NCBI GenBank assembly: GCA_910587335.1
Contig: CAJUMG010000035.1
Span: forward strand, 1 to 5,285
DNA length: 5,285 nt
Direction of reading: 5' to 3'
DNA from: an uncultured Oscillospiraceae bacterium
GTDB taxonomy: Bacteria; Bacillota; Clostridia; Oscillospirales; Ruminococcaceae
Shown here: piece after piece, positions 1 to 5,228 of the stretch
Position numbering within the stretch: position 1 is the stretch's first letter
Layout of the letters: each line of letters begins with the position of its first letter
Notes under the pieces: model-generated
What the model was told of the DNA's origin: nothing
What the model saw: the letters and a program-made list of their open reading frames with translations, nothing else
The model's database searches: none
Made by a program: the position numbers and the translations under genes

Positions 1-53
1 TCTTTTCCATTATACAGAATGTTTTTCTGTCCGGCAAATCGGGTATAGGGGCA
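1..53. repeat. Left copy of 53-bp inverted repeat (IR-L)
   Basis: The reverse complement of this segment matches 5185-5237 at 52 of 53 positions; the single difference is base 8 (paired with 5230). Homology stops at base 53/54, exactly where the CD1108-like coding sequence begins, so this is a sharp junction. The outer limit cannot be seen because the window starts here. The repeat contains a leftward promoter and a 17-bp palindrome (14-30, ACAGAA-N5-TTCTGT). It most likely represents the end of a mobile element copy; a recombination site is the alternative. Confidence 0.93.
9..37 (-). promoter_or_regulatory. Outward promoter in IR-L
   Basis: On the minus strand a TTGCCG -35 (32-37) and a perfect TATAAT -10 (9-14) are separated by 17 bp. 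The spacer holds the palindrome ACAGAA-TGTTT-TTCTGT (14-30, plus-strand reading), which touches the -10 and could be a repressor operator. Transcription would leave the window to the left. It mirrors the promoter in the right repeat, which has a ribosome site and start codon behind it, so a gene copy beyond the left edge is inferred. Confidence 0.6.
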
Positions 54-821
54 AGCCGGTCTGTGAAAGGTGTGCAACAGAGCGCCAAGGGAATCAAAAC
101 TGCCCAGCATTCAGCAAAGACGGCGCAGCAGGCAGCGAAAGCGACTCAGAAAGCAGCGCAGGCTACCGCAAAAGCGGCAAGGGCAGCGGCCCAAGCAGCC
201 AAAACAGTAGCGAAAGCGGCAGTAACAGGGGCGAAGGCAGCGGTGAAAGCGACCGCCACTGCCATCAAAGCAGCTGCGGCAGCGATAAAGGGATTGGTTG
301 CCGCTATTGCAGCTGGGGGCTGGGTGGCTGTGGTCATTATCCTGTTGATTTGTTTAATCGCTCTGGTTGTCGGTTCCTGCTTCGGCCTGTTTTTTGGTTC
401 GGATTCCACCGGAACCGGCACCAGCGTAACACAGGCGGTGTCTACCCTCAATGGGGAATATCTGTCTCACAGTCAGGAAATAGAGGATTCCAATCCCCAT
501 GACCGGCAGGAGATCACCTCCAACGACGGAGTGCTCTCCATCAACTGGGAAGATGTTCTTGCTGTATTTTCCGCAAAGGTTACCGGCGCGGAGGATGGGG
601 CGCAGGTAGCCTCGCTGGATGACGCCCAAGTGCAGCAGCTGCGGGATATTATGTGGGAGATGAATGCGGTGTCTTCCAGCACCCGTACCGAAAGCCATGA
701 GGTGGAAGTCACCGAAGTGGATGAGGATGGCAATGAAACCACCCATACCGAAACGGTAACGGAAACCATTCTGGAGATTACCATCACCCACAAAACCCCG
801 GAGGAAATAGCCCGGCAGTAA
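54..821 (+). pseudogene. Internal fragment of CD1108-family conjugative element protein
   Basis: The family is a membrane-anchored, cell-wall-facing protein of clostridial conjugative elements that usually ends in a CHAP or NlpC/P60-type peptidase, thought to open the wall for DNA transfer. Visible here are a long Lys/Ala repeat region (counting from GTG 63, residues 1-80, cytoplasmic and helical), one strong membrane segment (about 83-113, rich in V, I and L), and an exported acidic region with a Thr/Glu-rich stretch (about 205-235) ending near THKTPEEIARQ. From memory of homologues, the chain should continue with Tyr plus a large C-terminal enzyme domain; here TAA follows directly (819-821), so the enzyme part is missing. 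On the left the frame stays open through IR-L, encoding unrelated hydrophobic residues, and GTG 63 has no ribosome site. The gene is thus cut on both sides and is probably non-functional. The family call is from recognition, not a search. Confidence 0.8.
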
Positions 822-834
822 GGAATAACGAAAA

Positions 835-870
835 CAGCAGCCTGTAAAAAAATAGGCTGCTGGATTTTCT
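835..870. terminator. Bidirectional intrinsic terminator
   Basis: A perfect 9-bp stem, CAGCAGCCT (835-843) with AGGCTGCTG (854-862), encloses an A-rich 10-nt loop. T-rich tracts follow on both strands: GATTTTCT on plus and TTTTCG on minus. It lies just beyond the stop of the minus-strand winged-helix gene at 869, and so ends the efflux-side minus-strand genes; it would also stop plus-strand transcription from the CD1108 remnant. Confidence 0.85.
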
Positions 871-1279
871 ACTGTAATTCCAAACTGTAGCCGACTTCAC
901 GAATACAGCGCAGATAAATCCCGGAATCCTTTTCCAAATTCATTTTGCGCCGGATTGACTGCACATGATGGCTGACCAGCTTCCGTGCTTCTCCGTAGTC
1001 GGGTTCTTTCCATATCCTTTCATAGATTTGGGTATATGTTAAGACACGGTTGGGGTTTTGGAGCAGATACAGGAAGATCTCATACTCGGTTTTGGTGAGA
1101 GGAATCTCCTGCTGATCCCGGAATATCTTCCGCTGGTTTAAGCGGACTTCAATATTCGGAAGGGATACCACCGGCTTTTGTCCCTGTTTGTACCACTCTA
1201 TTTCCGGATGTTTCTGCAGGAAGGACAGGAAATCTTCAAAGATTCTATAATCCTCTTCCAGCAGCTCCAAAATGATCAC
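869..1279 (-). CDS. Orphan OmpR/PhoB-type winged-helix DNA-binding protein
   Basis: 136 aa. Residues about 42-134 form a Trans_reg_C winged-helix domain: an N-terminal beta segment (PNIEVRLNQRKIF), LTKTEYEIFLYLLQNPNRVL, the predicted recognition helix around ARKLVSHHVQSIRRKM, and the wing ending IREVGYSLEL. A normal response regulator has a receiver domain of about 120 residues with a phospho-acceptor Asp in front; here only about 40 residues precede the domain, so phosphorylation control is not expected. The start is GTG at 1277-1279. A strong AAAGGAGG lies upstream, but about 16 nt from the GTG, which is long; no nearer standard start exists in frame (ATC codons lie closer), so the exact N-terminus is uncertain. 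The gene is 79 bp downstream of the MFS exporter on the same strand and may be co-transcribed or use the weak promoter in between. Target unknown. Confidence 0.85.
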   Translation of the reverse strand: MIILELLEEDYRIFEDFLSFLQKHPEIEWYKQGQKPVVSLPNIEVRLNQRKIFRDQQEIPLTKTEYEIFLYLLQNPNRVLTYTQIYERIWKEPDYGEARKLVSHHVQSIRRKMNLEKDSGIYLRCIREVGYSLELQ

Positions 1280-1318
1280 TCGCCCGATGATACCACCTCC
1301 TTTGAAAAGTGCATCAAT

Positions 1319-1362
1319 TCTTAAAGACTACTCTTAAATTTTTCTTCTCAGCCTATCGTCAA
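1319..1362 (-). promoter_or_regulatory. Weak candidate promoter with direct repeat upstream of winged-helix gene
   Basis: On the minus strand TTGACG (1357-1362, overlapping the exporter stop codon) is followed 18 bp later by TTTAAG, a 4-of-6 match to a -10. The plus-strand heptamer TCTTAAA occurs twice (1319-1325 and 1332-1338), 13 bp apart. OmpR-type proteins often bind direct repeats about one helical turn apart, so autoregulation by the downstream gene is possible. This is inference from short motifs. Confidence 0.3.
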
Positions 1363-2624
1363 GATTGCGTGTTTATTTTTTCGCAAATTTTTTGTGTTTC
1401 AAATTTTAGGAAAAAACTTTTTGAAGCCAGCCCGATCAAACACACAAAAAAACCGCTTGGAATTAGCACCCAATAGGCGCTGCTGGTAAATTGATCGAAC
1501 AGCGTTCCGTAAATAATCTGTCCCACCGGCTGTGCGCACATGGAAAGGGTGAATACATAAGACATTACCTTACCCATCAAATGATCCGGCGTCCGTCCTT
1601 GGATAATGGAAATAGCGTAGGTAGAGAAAAAGCTGCACCCAAGCTGACAAGCGCAGAACATCACAAGTAAAATTAGATAACGTGTAAAAACGCCTACTGG
1701 CAGCAAAAAAGCAATACCACACGGAATAAGGCAGATCCCAAAGGATACTAAAACAAAGGCAAGATGGTGCATCTGGACTTTTTTCGCTAATATCACAACG
1801 CACAGGCTGCCTAAAATGGACGCAACACCCATGGCGCTTTCTGCAATACCATAGTGGGTAGCCGATAGGCCCAATACGGTTCGCACCAAATAAGGAAACC
1901 CTACCACAGCAGTACCCGCTACAAACAGACTCACGGCTGCCGCCAGCAGAAGAAGTTTCATAATACCGGGCTGTTCCCGGCGTAAAAAGTGCATACTGAC
2001 AGAGAAATCCTCTTTGACAATTGCGCCAATCCCCATTTTTTGTTCGGGCTTTTTGTAATCCAGCCGGATAAAACATTCCAGCAAAGCCGTTACAAAGAAG
2101 CATACGACTGTAGCATAGAATACCGGCTGAATCCCAAATGCGGTATAAAAAATGCTGCCCAAAAACGGGGTAATAAGCGAAGCTATTGAAGCTACTTGAT
2201 TTACGACAGCGTTCCCTTTTACAACATTATCCCCTGATAACATTTGTGGGACACAGGCTTGCACAGTGGGCGATTCAAAAGCGCCCAATACTGACAAAAT
2301 AATCAGCAGTGCGCTGATCACGAAAATATCCTGATCCAGCAGCATGGCAAAACTGGCAAGGAGCACAGATATCCCGGAAAGAGTGTCCAGTGCCACCATG
2401 ATATTGCGGCGGTTTGCCCGGTCTGCAAGAATCCCTCCAAAGGGAGAAAGAAAAATCGTGGGAAGCAGCGCCAGCGCCAACATCCCTGCAAAAATAGAAG
2501 CGGATCCGGTCTGTTCCAGCACATACATGGATAGGGCGAATTTCAGCGTATAATTTCCAATTAGAGAGCTGACCTGCCCTAAAATCAAAAAGGTAAAATT
2601 ACGGGTAAAAAGTTTTGGTTTCAT
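1359..2624 (-). CDS. MFS efflux transporter (MefA/EntS-like group)
   Basis: 421 aa, the usual size of a 12-helix drug-exporting MFS protein (mef-type macrolide exporters are about 405 aa). Hydrophobic segments run through the whole chain, and the loop 2-3 signature is clear at about residues 63-76 (GGILADRANRRNIM, with Asp68 and Arg72-Arg73). The start is the ATG at 2622-2624, because GGAGG sits just before it; the longer open frame to 2696 only adds residues antisense to no known motif and reads through the neighbouring gene. The ATG overlaps the TGA of the 98-aa gene (ATGA), implying translational coupling. With a TetR repressor upstream and operator-like palindromes in front of the chain, export of a toxic compound is likely; the substrate cannot be told from sequence. 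The frame is intact. Confidence 0.9.
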   Translation of the reverse strand: MKPKLFTRNFTFLILGQVSSLIGNYTLKFALSMYVLEQTGSASIFAGMLALALLPTIFLSPFGGILADRANRRNIMVALDTLSGISVLLASFAMLLDQDIFVISALLIILSVLGAFESPTVQACVPQMLSGDNVVKGNAVVNQVASIASLITPFLGSIFYTAFGIQPVFYATVVCFFVTALLECFIRLDYKKPEQKMGIGAIVKEDFSVSMHFLRREQPGIMKLLLLAAAVSLFVAGTAVVGFPYLVRTVLGLSATHYGIAESAMGVASILGSLCVVILAKKVQMHHLAFVLVSFGICLIPCGIAFLLPVGVFTRYLILLVMFCACQLGCSFFSTYAISIIQGRTPDHLMGKVMSYVFTLSMCAQPVGQIIYGTLFDQFTSSAYWVLIPSGFFVCLIGLASKSFFLKFETQKICEKINTQS

Positions 2625-2917
2625 CTTTTCCTCCTGAACACCAGTATCCTTAGTAACTCTGCTGTAAGACCGGCAACGCCTAAACCGGCGCACCACATAG
2701 CGGCTGTTCGGTGTCCTTTGTCTGCAAGATGTTGTGCGCCAATCAGGAGTCCAATTTCAGCGGTAATGGAAATGCCTCTTGTAGCAAAACGAAACAAGCC
2801 GCTTTCGTCGTATTTTTTCGTAATTCCTTTATCTAAGTGATCTGCGGCTGTTTCAATCCGGTGCTCAAACCGTGCAGCCATATCCTCCACTTTTTGGTCA
2901 AATTCTTTTTCTGTCAT
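2621..2917 (-). CDS. Small two-helix membrane protein linked to MFS exporter
   Basis: 98 aa, family not recognised. The N-terminal third (MTEKEFDQKVEDMAARFEHRIETAADHL region) is charged and probably an amphipathic helix or coiled coil. Two hydrophobic segments follow, about residues 49-65 and 72-95, and the end is strongly basic (RRKR), suggesting both ends face the cytoplasm. The start ATG has GGAGGTG seven bases upstream. The stop TGA overlaps the MFS start (ATGA), and its own ATG overlaps the TGA of a possible small upstream frame in the same way, so it is translated as part of the exporter chain. A role as accessory subunit or membrane partner of the exporter is inferred only from this linkage. 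Confidence 0.85.
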   Translation of the reverse strand: MTEKEFDQKVEDMAARFEHRIETAADHLDKGITKKYDESGLFRFATRGISITAEIGLLIGAQHLADKGHRTAAMWCAGLGVAGLTAELLRILVFRRKR

Positions 2918-3036
2918 TGTCTACACCTCCATATTTTCTGCTTGATAACGGTCATCTCTGCGATGCTTGCTGCAACGCCCAACAGAATAAAAAACGCTGG
3001 CAGGAATCGGAAAGATTTTGGTGAACGAATTTGTAA
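2914..3036 (-). CDS. Candidate small membrane peptide ORF lacking a standard start
   Basis: This frame encodes about 38-40 residues with a hydrophobic centre (FRFLPAFFILLGVAASIAE) and a basic end (IWRCRQ). It ends in a TGA that overlaps the ATG of the 98-aa gene, the same ATGA coupling seen at the next junction. A strong AAGGAGG lies just upstream, at a spacing that points to a TTA codon (3034-3036), one base from the usable start TTG; the nearest usable but rare start is ATT at 3028-3030. An in-frame stop lies just before the ribosome site, so the start must be here. Either a rare start is used, the start codon has been lost by mutation, or the base is a sequencing error. It could also be leader RNA. 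Confidence 0.35.
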   Translation of the reverse strand, partial: LQIRSPKSFRFLPAFFILLGVAASIAEMTVIKQKIWRCRQ

Positions 3037-3054
3037 AAATCGCCCCTCCTTTCA

Positions 3055-3071
3055 ATACCATGCGACGGTAT
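3055..3071. promoter_or_regulatory. TetR-type operator O4 before exporter chain
   Basis: A 17-bp interrupted palindrome, ATACC-N7-GGTAT, has the same overall length as the palindromes at the TetR promoter and shares the ATAC/GTAT outer bases. It lies between the putative exporter promoter and the ribosome site at about 3045, where a bound repressor would block transcription. Confidence 0.5.
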
Positions 3072-3091
3072 GTAAAAACCTAAAAATAATT

Positions 3092-3110
3092 CGGTATTGT
3101 ATCAATACCG
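3092..3110. promoter_or_regulatory. Operator O3 overlapping the probable exporter promoter
   Basis: A perfect palindrome, CGGTATTG-TAT-CAATACCG, has 8-bp arms. On the minus strand it contains TTGATA, a 5-of-6 match to a -35, with TAGGTT 17 bp downstream as a poor -10; it also contains TACAAT, a 5-of-6 match to a -10. I cannot decide between these two promoter readings, but either places the palindrome on the promoter. The CGGTAT core is shared with the site at 3825-3841, which suggests the TetR protein encoded next door represses the exporter chain. Confidence 0.5.
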
Positions 3111-3137
3111 GTCGAATGAATGTATATCTCTAAAATA

Positions 3138-3157
3138 AAATTGCCCTTCGGCAACTT
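3138..3157 (-). terminator. Intrinsic terminator of the TetR gene
   Basis: On the minus strand an 8-bp stem (AAGTTGCC with GGCAATTT, one G-U pair) encloses a GAAG loop and is followed by TTTATTTT. It begins right at the TAA stop of the TetR gene. It separates repressor transcription from the downstream exporter chain, consistent with that chain having its own promoter. Confidence 0.8.
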
Positions 3158-3804
3158 TATTTTTCTTCTGGCATTTTTTCAAAGAATGCTTCTACCAAAG
3201 CATAGACGGAATCGTCCATCAGCGGTACACCCATCTTTTCCAGCATATCTCCAAGAAAGCGGAATTTGTTCTTCATCCCCTCTTTATCGGCCGGAAACAT
3301 AGAGGGCAGCAGCCACAGGCTGGTGAGCAATGGCATCAACTCGGCAATTTCCTTGACATACTCGGTATGCAAAGATCCGTCTTGATTCCCTTCTTCAAGC
3401 AGCTCTTGATAATATGGCGTTAGAACACGCCGGTTAGATTCGATCATCTCCACCAGAAGCCGTGGGTTCCGGGTAAGAGGAATTGACTGTATTGTCATGC
3501 TGGTTCGTGCTTCATCCGTTTGATTCAGCCGGATAGCTTCGCGCAGCTTTTGCAGACCGTTTAAATCCGAACGTTTCCGAACTTTCTCGAAGGGATTATT
3601 GACTGAAAACATCCGGTCGCCCACTGCGTCCATGATTTCTTCTTTTGACTTGAAATGATGATAGACTGCCCCTTTGGATAAACCACCCAACTCATTGACA
3701 ATGTCTTGGATGGTTGTATTGTCATATCCTTTTTCCAAAAATAACCGTTGCGCCACATCAAGAATTTTTTCCACAGTTACTTCAGGATATTTGTTGCGAG
3801 CCAC
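3157..3804 (-). CDS. TetR/AcrR-family transcriptional repressor
   Basis: 215 aa, typical of the family. The N-terminal helix-turn-helix spans about residues 13-60: VEKILDVAQRLFLEKGYDNTT, then IQDIVNELG, then the recognition helix LSKGAVYHHFKSKEEI. The remaining helical domain would bind the inducer and dimerise; its ligand is not predictable. I chose the GTG at 3802-3804 as start because GGAGGAGG lies directly upstream; an earlier in-frame ATG at 3828 would put that ribosome site inside the gene and lies within operator O2. The gene has a consensus promoter flanked by two operators, so it should repress itself, and related palindromes stand before the exporter chain downstream. An efflux regulator that releases DNA when it binds an exported compound is the natural reading. 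Confidence 0.93.
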   Translation of the reverse strand: MARNKYPEVTVEKILDVAQRLFLEKGYDNTTIQDIVNELGGLSKGAVYHHFKSKEEIMDAVGDRMFSVNNPFEKVRKRSDLNGLQKLREAIRLNQTDEARTSMTIQSIPLTRNPRLLVEMIESNRRVLTPYYQELLEEGNQDGSLHTEYVKEIAELMPLLTSLWLLPSMFPADKEGMKNKFRFLGDMLEKMGVPLMDDSVYALVEAFFEKMPEEK

Positions 3805-3824
3805 ACAACCTCCTCCTTTCTTTA

Positions 3825-3841
3825 ACATACATTCGGTATGT
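3825..3841. promoter_or_regulatory. TetR operator O2
   Basis: A perfect palindrome, ACATAC-ATTCG-GTATGT (6-bp arms, 5-bp centre), lies just downstream of the TetR gene -10 box, over the expected transcription start. Binding would block the promoter, supporting autorepression. Confidence 0.75.
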
Positions 3842-3845
3842 ATTT

Positions 3846-3874
3846 ATTATAGAGGTTTTTTCACCAATTGTCAA
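3846..3874 (-). promoter_or_regulatory. Consensus sigma-A promoter of the TetR gene
   Basis: On the minus strand TTGACA (3869-3874) and TATAAT (3846-3851) are both perfect, with a 17-bp spacer. The start of transcription would be near 3839, giving a short leader before the ribosome site at 3809-3816. So strong a promoter on a repressor gene makes sense only if it is held down, as the two flanking operators suggest. Confidence 0.93.
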
Positions 3875-3892
3875 GATACATTCGGTTGGTAT
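3875..3892. promoter_or_regulatory. TetR operator O1
   Basis: The site GATACATTCGGTTGGTAT directly abuts the -35 of the TetR promoter. It shares ATACATTCGGT with O2 and has ATAC/GTAT outer arms, but is less symmetrical. With O2 it brackets the promoter. Confidence 0.6.
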
Positions 3893-3910
3893 TTTACTGT
3901 CTTTTGAAAA

Positions 3911-3941
3911 CAAAGAAAAGACGGACTGCTTCCGGTCCGCC
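3911..3941 (-). terminator. Intrinsic terminator of the XRE gene
   Basis: On the minus strand GGCGGAC pairs with GTCCGTC (7 bp, one G-U pair) around an 8-nt loop, followed by TTTTCTTTG. It lies 7 bp past the XRE stop codon and separates this gene from the TetR promoter region downstream. Confidence 0.8.
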
Positions 3942-3947
3942 TTCTTC

Positions 3948-4307
3948 TTATTTAGAAAATTCTTTCATAACCAGATTGATAATTTCCTGCTGGTCTTTTG
4001 ATAAACCGCCGCCCTTTGGTCTCGTGCTTTGCTTTAGTTCCTTTATCAGCCGATGAACCAGTTCGCGCTGCTCATCGTTTAAATCGTTCAGCAGAACCTG
4101 ATCCTTCTTATCGAAGCCTACCAGATAATCCAGCGAAACGCCATAAATATTCGCCATCGTAATAAGGACGTCAAGTGTGGGGACTTTGAGATTGTTTTCA
4201 TAATTGCTGATTACTGATCCAACACGGCCCACTCGACGCCCAAGTTCATCTTGGGAAATGCCATGCTTCTCCCTCAGCATCCGCAAGTGATTCCCAAAAT
4301 CAAACAT
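3948..4307 (-). CDS. XRE-family (Cro/CI-type) transcriptional regulator
   Basis: 119 aa. Residues 7-62 are a classic HTH_3 domain: LRMLREKHGISQDELGRRVG, the recognition segment RVGSVISNYENNLKVP, and LDVLITMANIYGVSLDYLVG. The C-terminal half is a short charged helical tail (DQVLLNDLNDEQRELVHRLIKELK) likely used for dimerisation; there is no peptidase or sensor domain. Start: the ATG at 4305-4307 has GAGGTG six bases upstream; an earlier in-frame ATG at 4349 lies inside or beside a -10-like element and is rejected. It is divergent from the SLOG gene across about 170 bp full of short repeats, an arrangement like phage or conjugative-element immunity switches, so control of both promoters is inferred. 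Confidence 0.93.
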   Translation of the reverse strand: MFDFGNHLRMLREKHGISQDELGRRVGRVGSVISNYENNLKVPTLDVLITMANIYGVSLDYLVGFDKKDQVLLNDLNDEQRELVHRLIKELKQSTRPKGGGLSKDQQEIINLVMKEFSK

Positions 4308-4349
4308 CCCTATCACCTCACTCCGTTTTTGTATTTCGCGTATAGACAT

Positions 4350-4475
4350 ATTTTACCTTATTGATCTTCATTGATCTTCGCGTTCCGCTAAGTGTATAAT
4401 AAAAGTATTTAGTGCTTTGCGAAGTTTATGCGTGCAGATTTTTTTGTTTTGCGAAGAAGGATAGGCGAAGATCCG
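4350..4475. promoter_or_regulatory. Divergent XRE/SLOG control region with repeated operator-like motifs
   Basis: The plus promoter reads TTGATC (4371-4376), an 18-bp spacer, then a perfect TATAAT (4395-4400) toward the SLOG gene. The minus side has TAAAAT (4350-4355) toward the XRE gene, with a poor -35 inside the repeats. ATTGATCTTC is repeated in tandem (4360-4369, 4370-4379), overlapping both -35 regions. TTTGCGAAG occurs at 4416-4424 and 4448-4456, 32 bp apart (about three helical turns). GATCTTCGC (4373-4381) is exactly inverted as GCGAAGATC (4465-4473). The XRE protein is the obvious candidate to bind these, but that is inference. Confidence 0.65.
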
Positions 4476-4950
4476 ATGATTACCTGCGTTTTTGCCGGAC
4501 ACCGGAAGATTTACGAACCGAATATCGGTGAAAAGGTCAAAAAGCACTGAAAAAACTCATAGAAACTGAAAGGCGGATAGTGTTCTTAAACGGCGGGATA
4601 GTCCGGTTTGATGAGGTGTGTGCCGAAGTTGTCCGAAAACTGAAGGAGCAGTACCCGGAGAAGGATATCCGTCTTTGTTTGGTAGCTGCGCATTTTCCAA
4701 CCGGTTCAATACCGAAAAATCTTATTACCAAACTTTTTATGATGAAATCCTCGTGCCGGAAGAAGTAGAATATACTTATTACAAAGCCGCCATTACCAAA
4801 CGAAATCGCTGGATGGTCGATCATGCGGACCTTATGCTTGCATATATCGACCATGACTATGGCGGCGCATACCAAACTTATCGATACGCACAGAAAAAAT
4901 CCGTTCCCATCATCAATATTGCGGAAGGAGCAACAGTATGTCTAAAGTAA
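4476..4950 (+). pseudogene. SLOG-superfamily nucleotide-binding protein, frame broken twice
   Basis: The SLOG (YpsA/DUF1273-like) Rossmannoid fold binds nucleotides or related signal molecules. Read across three frames the parts are in family order: ITCVFAGHRKIY at the start (first strand with GHR), then a middle piece (FLNGGIVRFDEVCAEVVRKL), then the C-terminal piece RNRWMVDHADLMLAYIDHDYGGAYQTYRYA ending VPIINIA. The first break is near 4540-4545, where AAAAA should probably be AAAAAA; the second is near 4700-4706 (around CCGGTTC), again as if one base were missing. With both restored the protein would be 158 aa, close to a full single-domain protein. The start ATG 4476 has AGAAGG about 16 nt upstream, which is not ideal. 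The last 13 bp overlap the next gene. Conserved codons on both sides argue for recent decay, slipped-strand variation or sequencing error. Confidence 0.75.
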
Positions 4951-5228
4951 CAGTTATCGAAAGCAGAGATCATGAAGCTGACTATTGGGTGAAACAAATC
5001 AAGAATGGTGCTGATGAGCAAGAACACCGGTCTTTTTCGAGACCAGGAAAGGTTTATGAGCTCGGAACTCTTCGGATCGATCAATCAAAAAAAGAAGTAA
5101 CAATCAGTGGGAATCCGGTTGAATTAGAACCCAAGGAATTTGAAATTCTTGGCTTGTTCGTTTCCCATCCGAATGAAGCACTGCTGCCCCTATACCCGAT
5201 TTGCCGGACAGAAAAACATTCTGTATAA
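4938..5228 (+). pseudogene. Orphan winged-helix regulator truncated by IR-R
   Basis: Residues 1-82 are native. About 40 residues without receiver features (SKVTVIESRDHEADYWVKQI...) precede an OmpR/PhoB-type start (ELGTLRIDQSKKEVTISGNP, then VELEPKEFEILGLFVSHPNEAL). The recognition helix and wing that should follow are missing, because the sequence runs into the inverted repeat at 5185. The last 14 codons (LPLYPICRTEKHSV) are read from the repeat, and the TAA stop is part of its -10 box. The ATG has GGAAGGAG eight bases upstream and overlaps the SLOG end by 13 bp, so the two were co-translated. The layout matches the intact orphan winged-helix gene at 869-1279, though only the fold is clearly shared. 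The product should not bind DNA normally. Confidence 0.82.

Noticed and set aside
63..65. GTG 63 as a true start of the CD1108-like protein
   Set aside because: No ribosome site precedes it, the frame is open further left, and the family normally has a long N-terminal region; it is an internal codon of a fragment.
105..300. GCAGCGAAAGCG-like tandem DNA repeats as a satellite or CRISPR-like array
   Set aside because: They reflect Ala/Lys codon repetition in the coding frame; unit length and sequence are irregular and there are no spacers.
146..793. Minus-strand open frames opposite the CD1108 fragment
   Set aside because: They are mirror frames of the Lys/Ala-rich and Thr/Glu-rich coding sequence, with no ribosome sites or domains.
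3805..3828. ATG at 3828 as TetR start
   Set aside because: It would place GGAGGAGG inside the gene and the start codon inside operator O2; the GTG at 3804 has the ribosome site directly upstream.
4308..4349. Extended XRE protein starting at 4349
   Set aside because: The ATG abuts a -10-like element, has only a weak AAGG before it and adds non-domain residues, while the ATG at 4307 has GAGGTG at good spacing.
4491..4501. TTTGCCGGACA in the SLOG gene as a third copy of the repeat
   Set aside because: Only 11 bp match 5200-5210, and here they encode part of the conserved FAGH segment; chance similarity is enough.
4537..4875. 112-codon minus-strand frame
   Set aside because: It lies opposite the SLOG gene, has no ribosome site, and its apparent length is explained by the coding bias of the plus strand.
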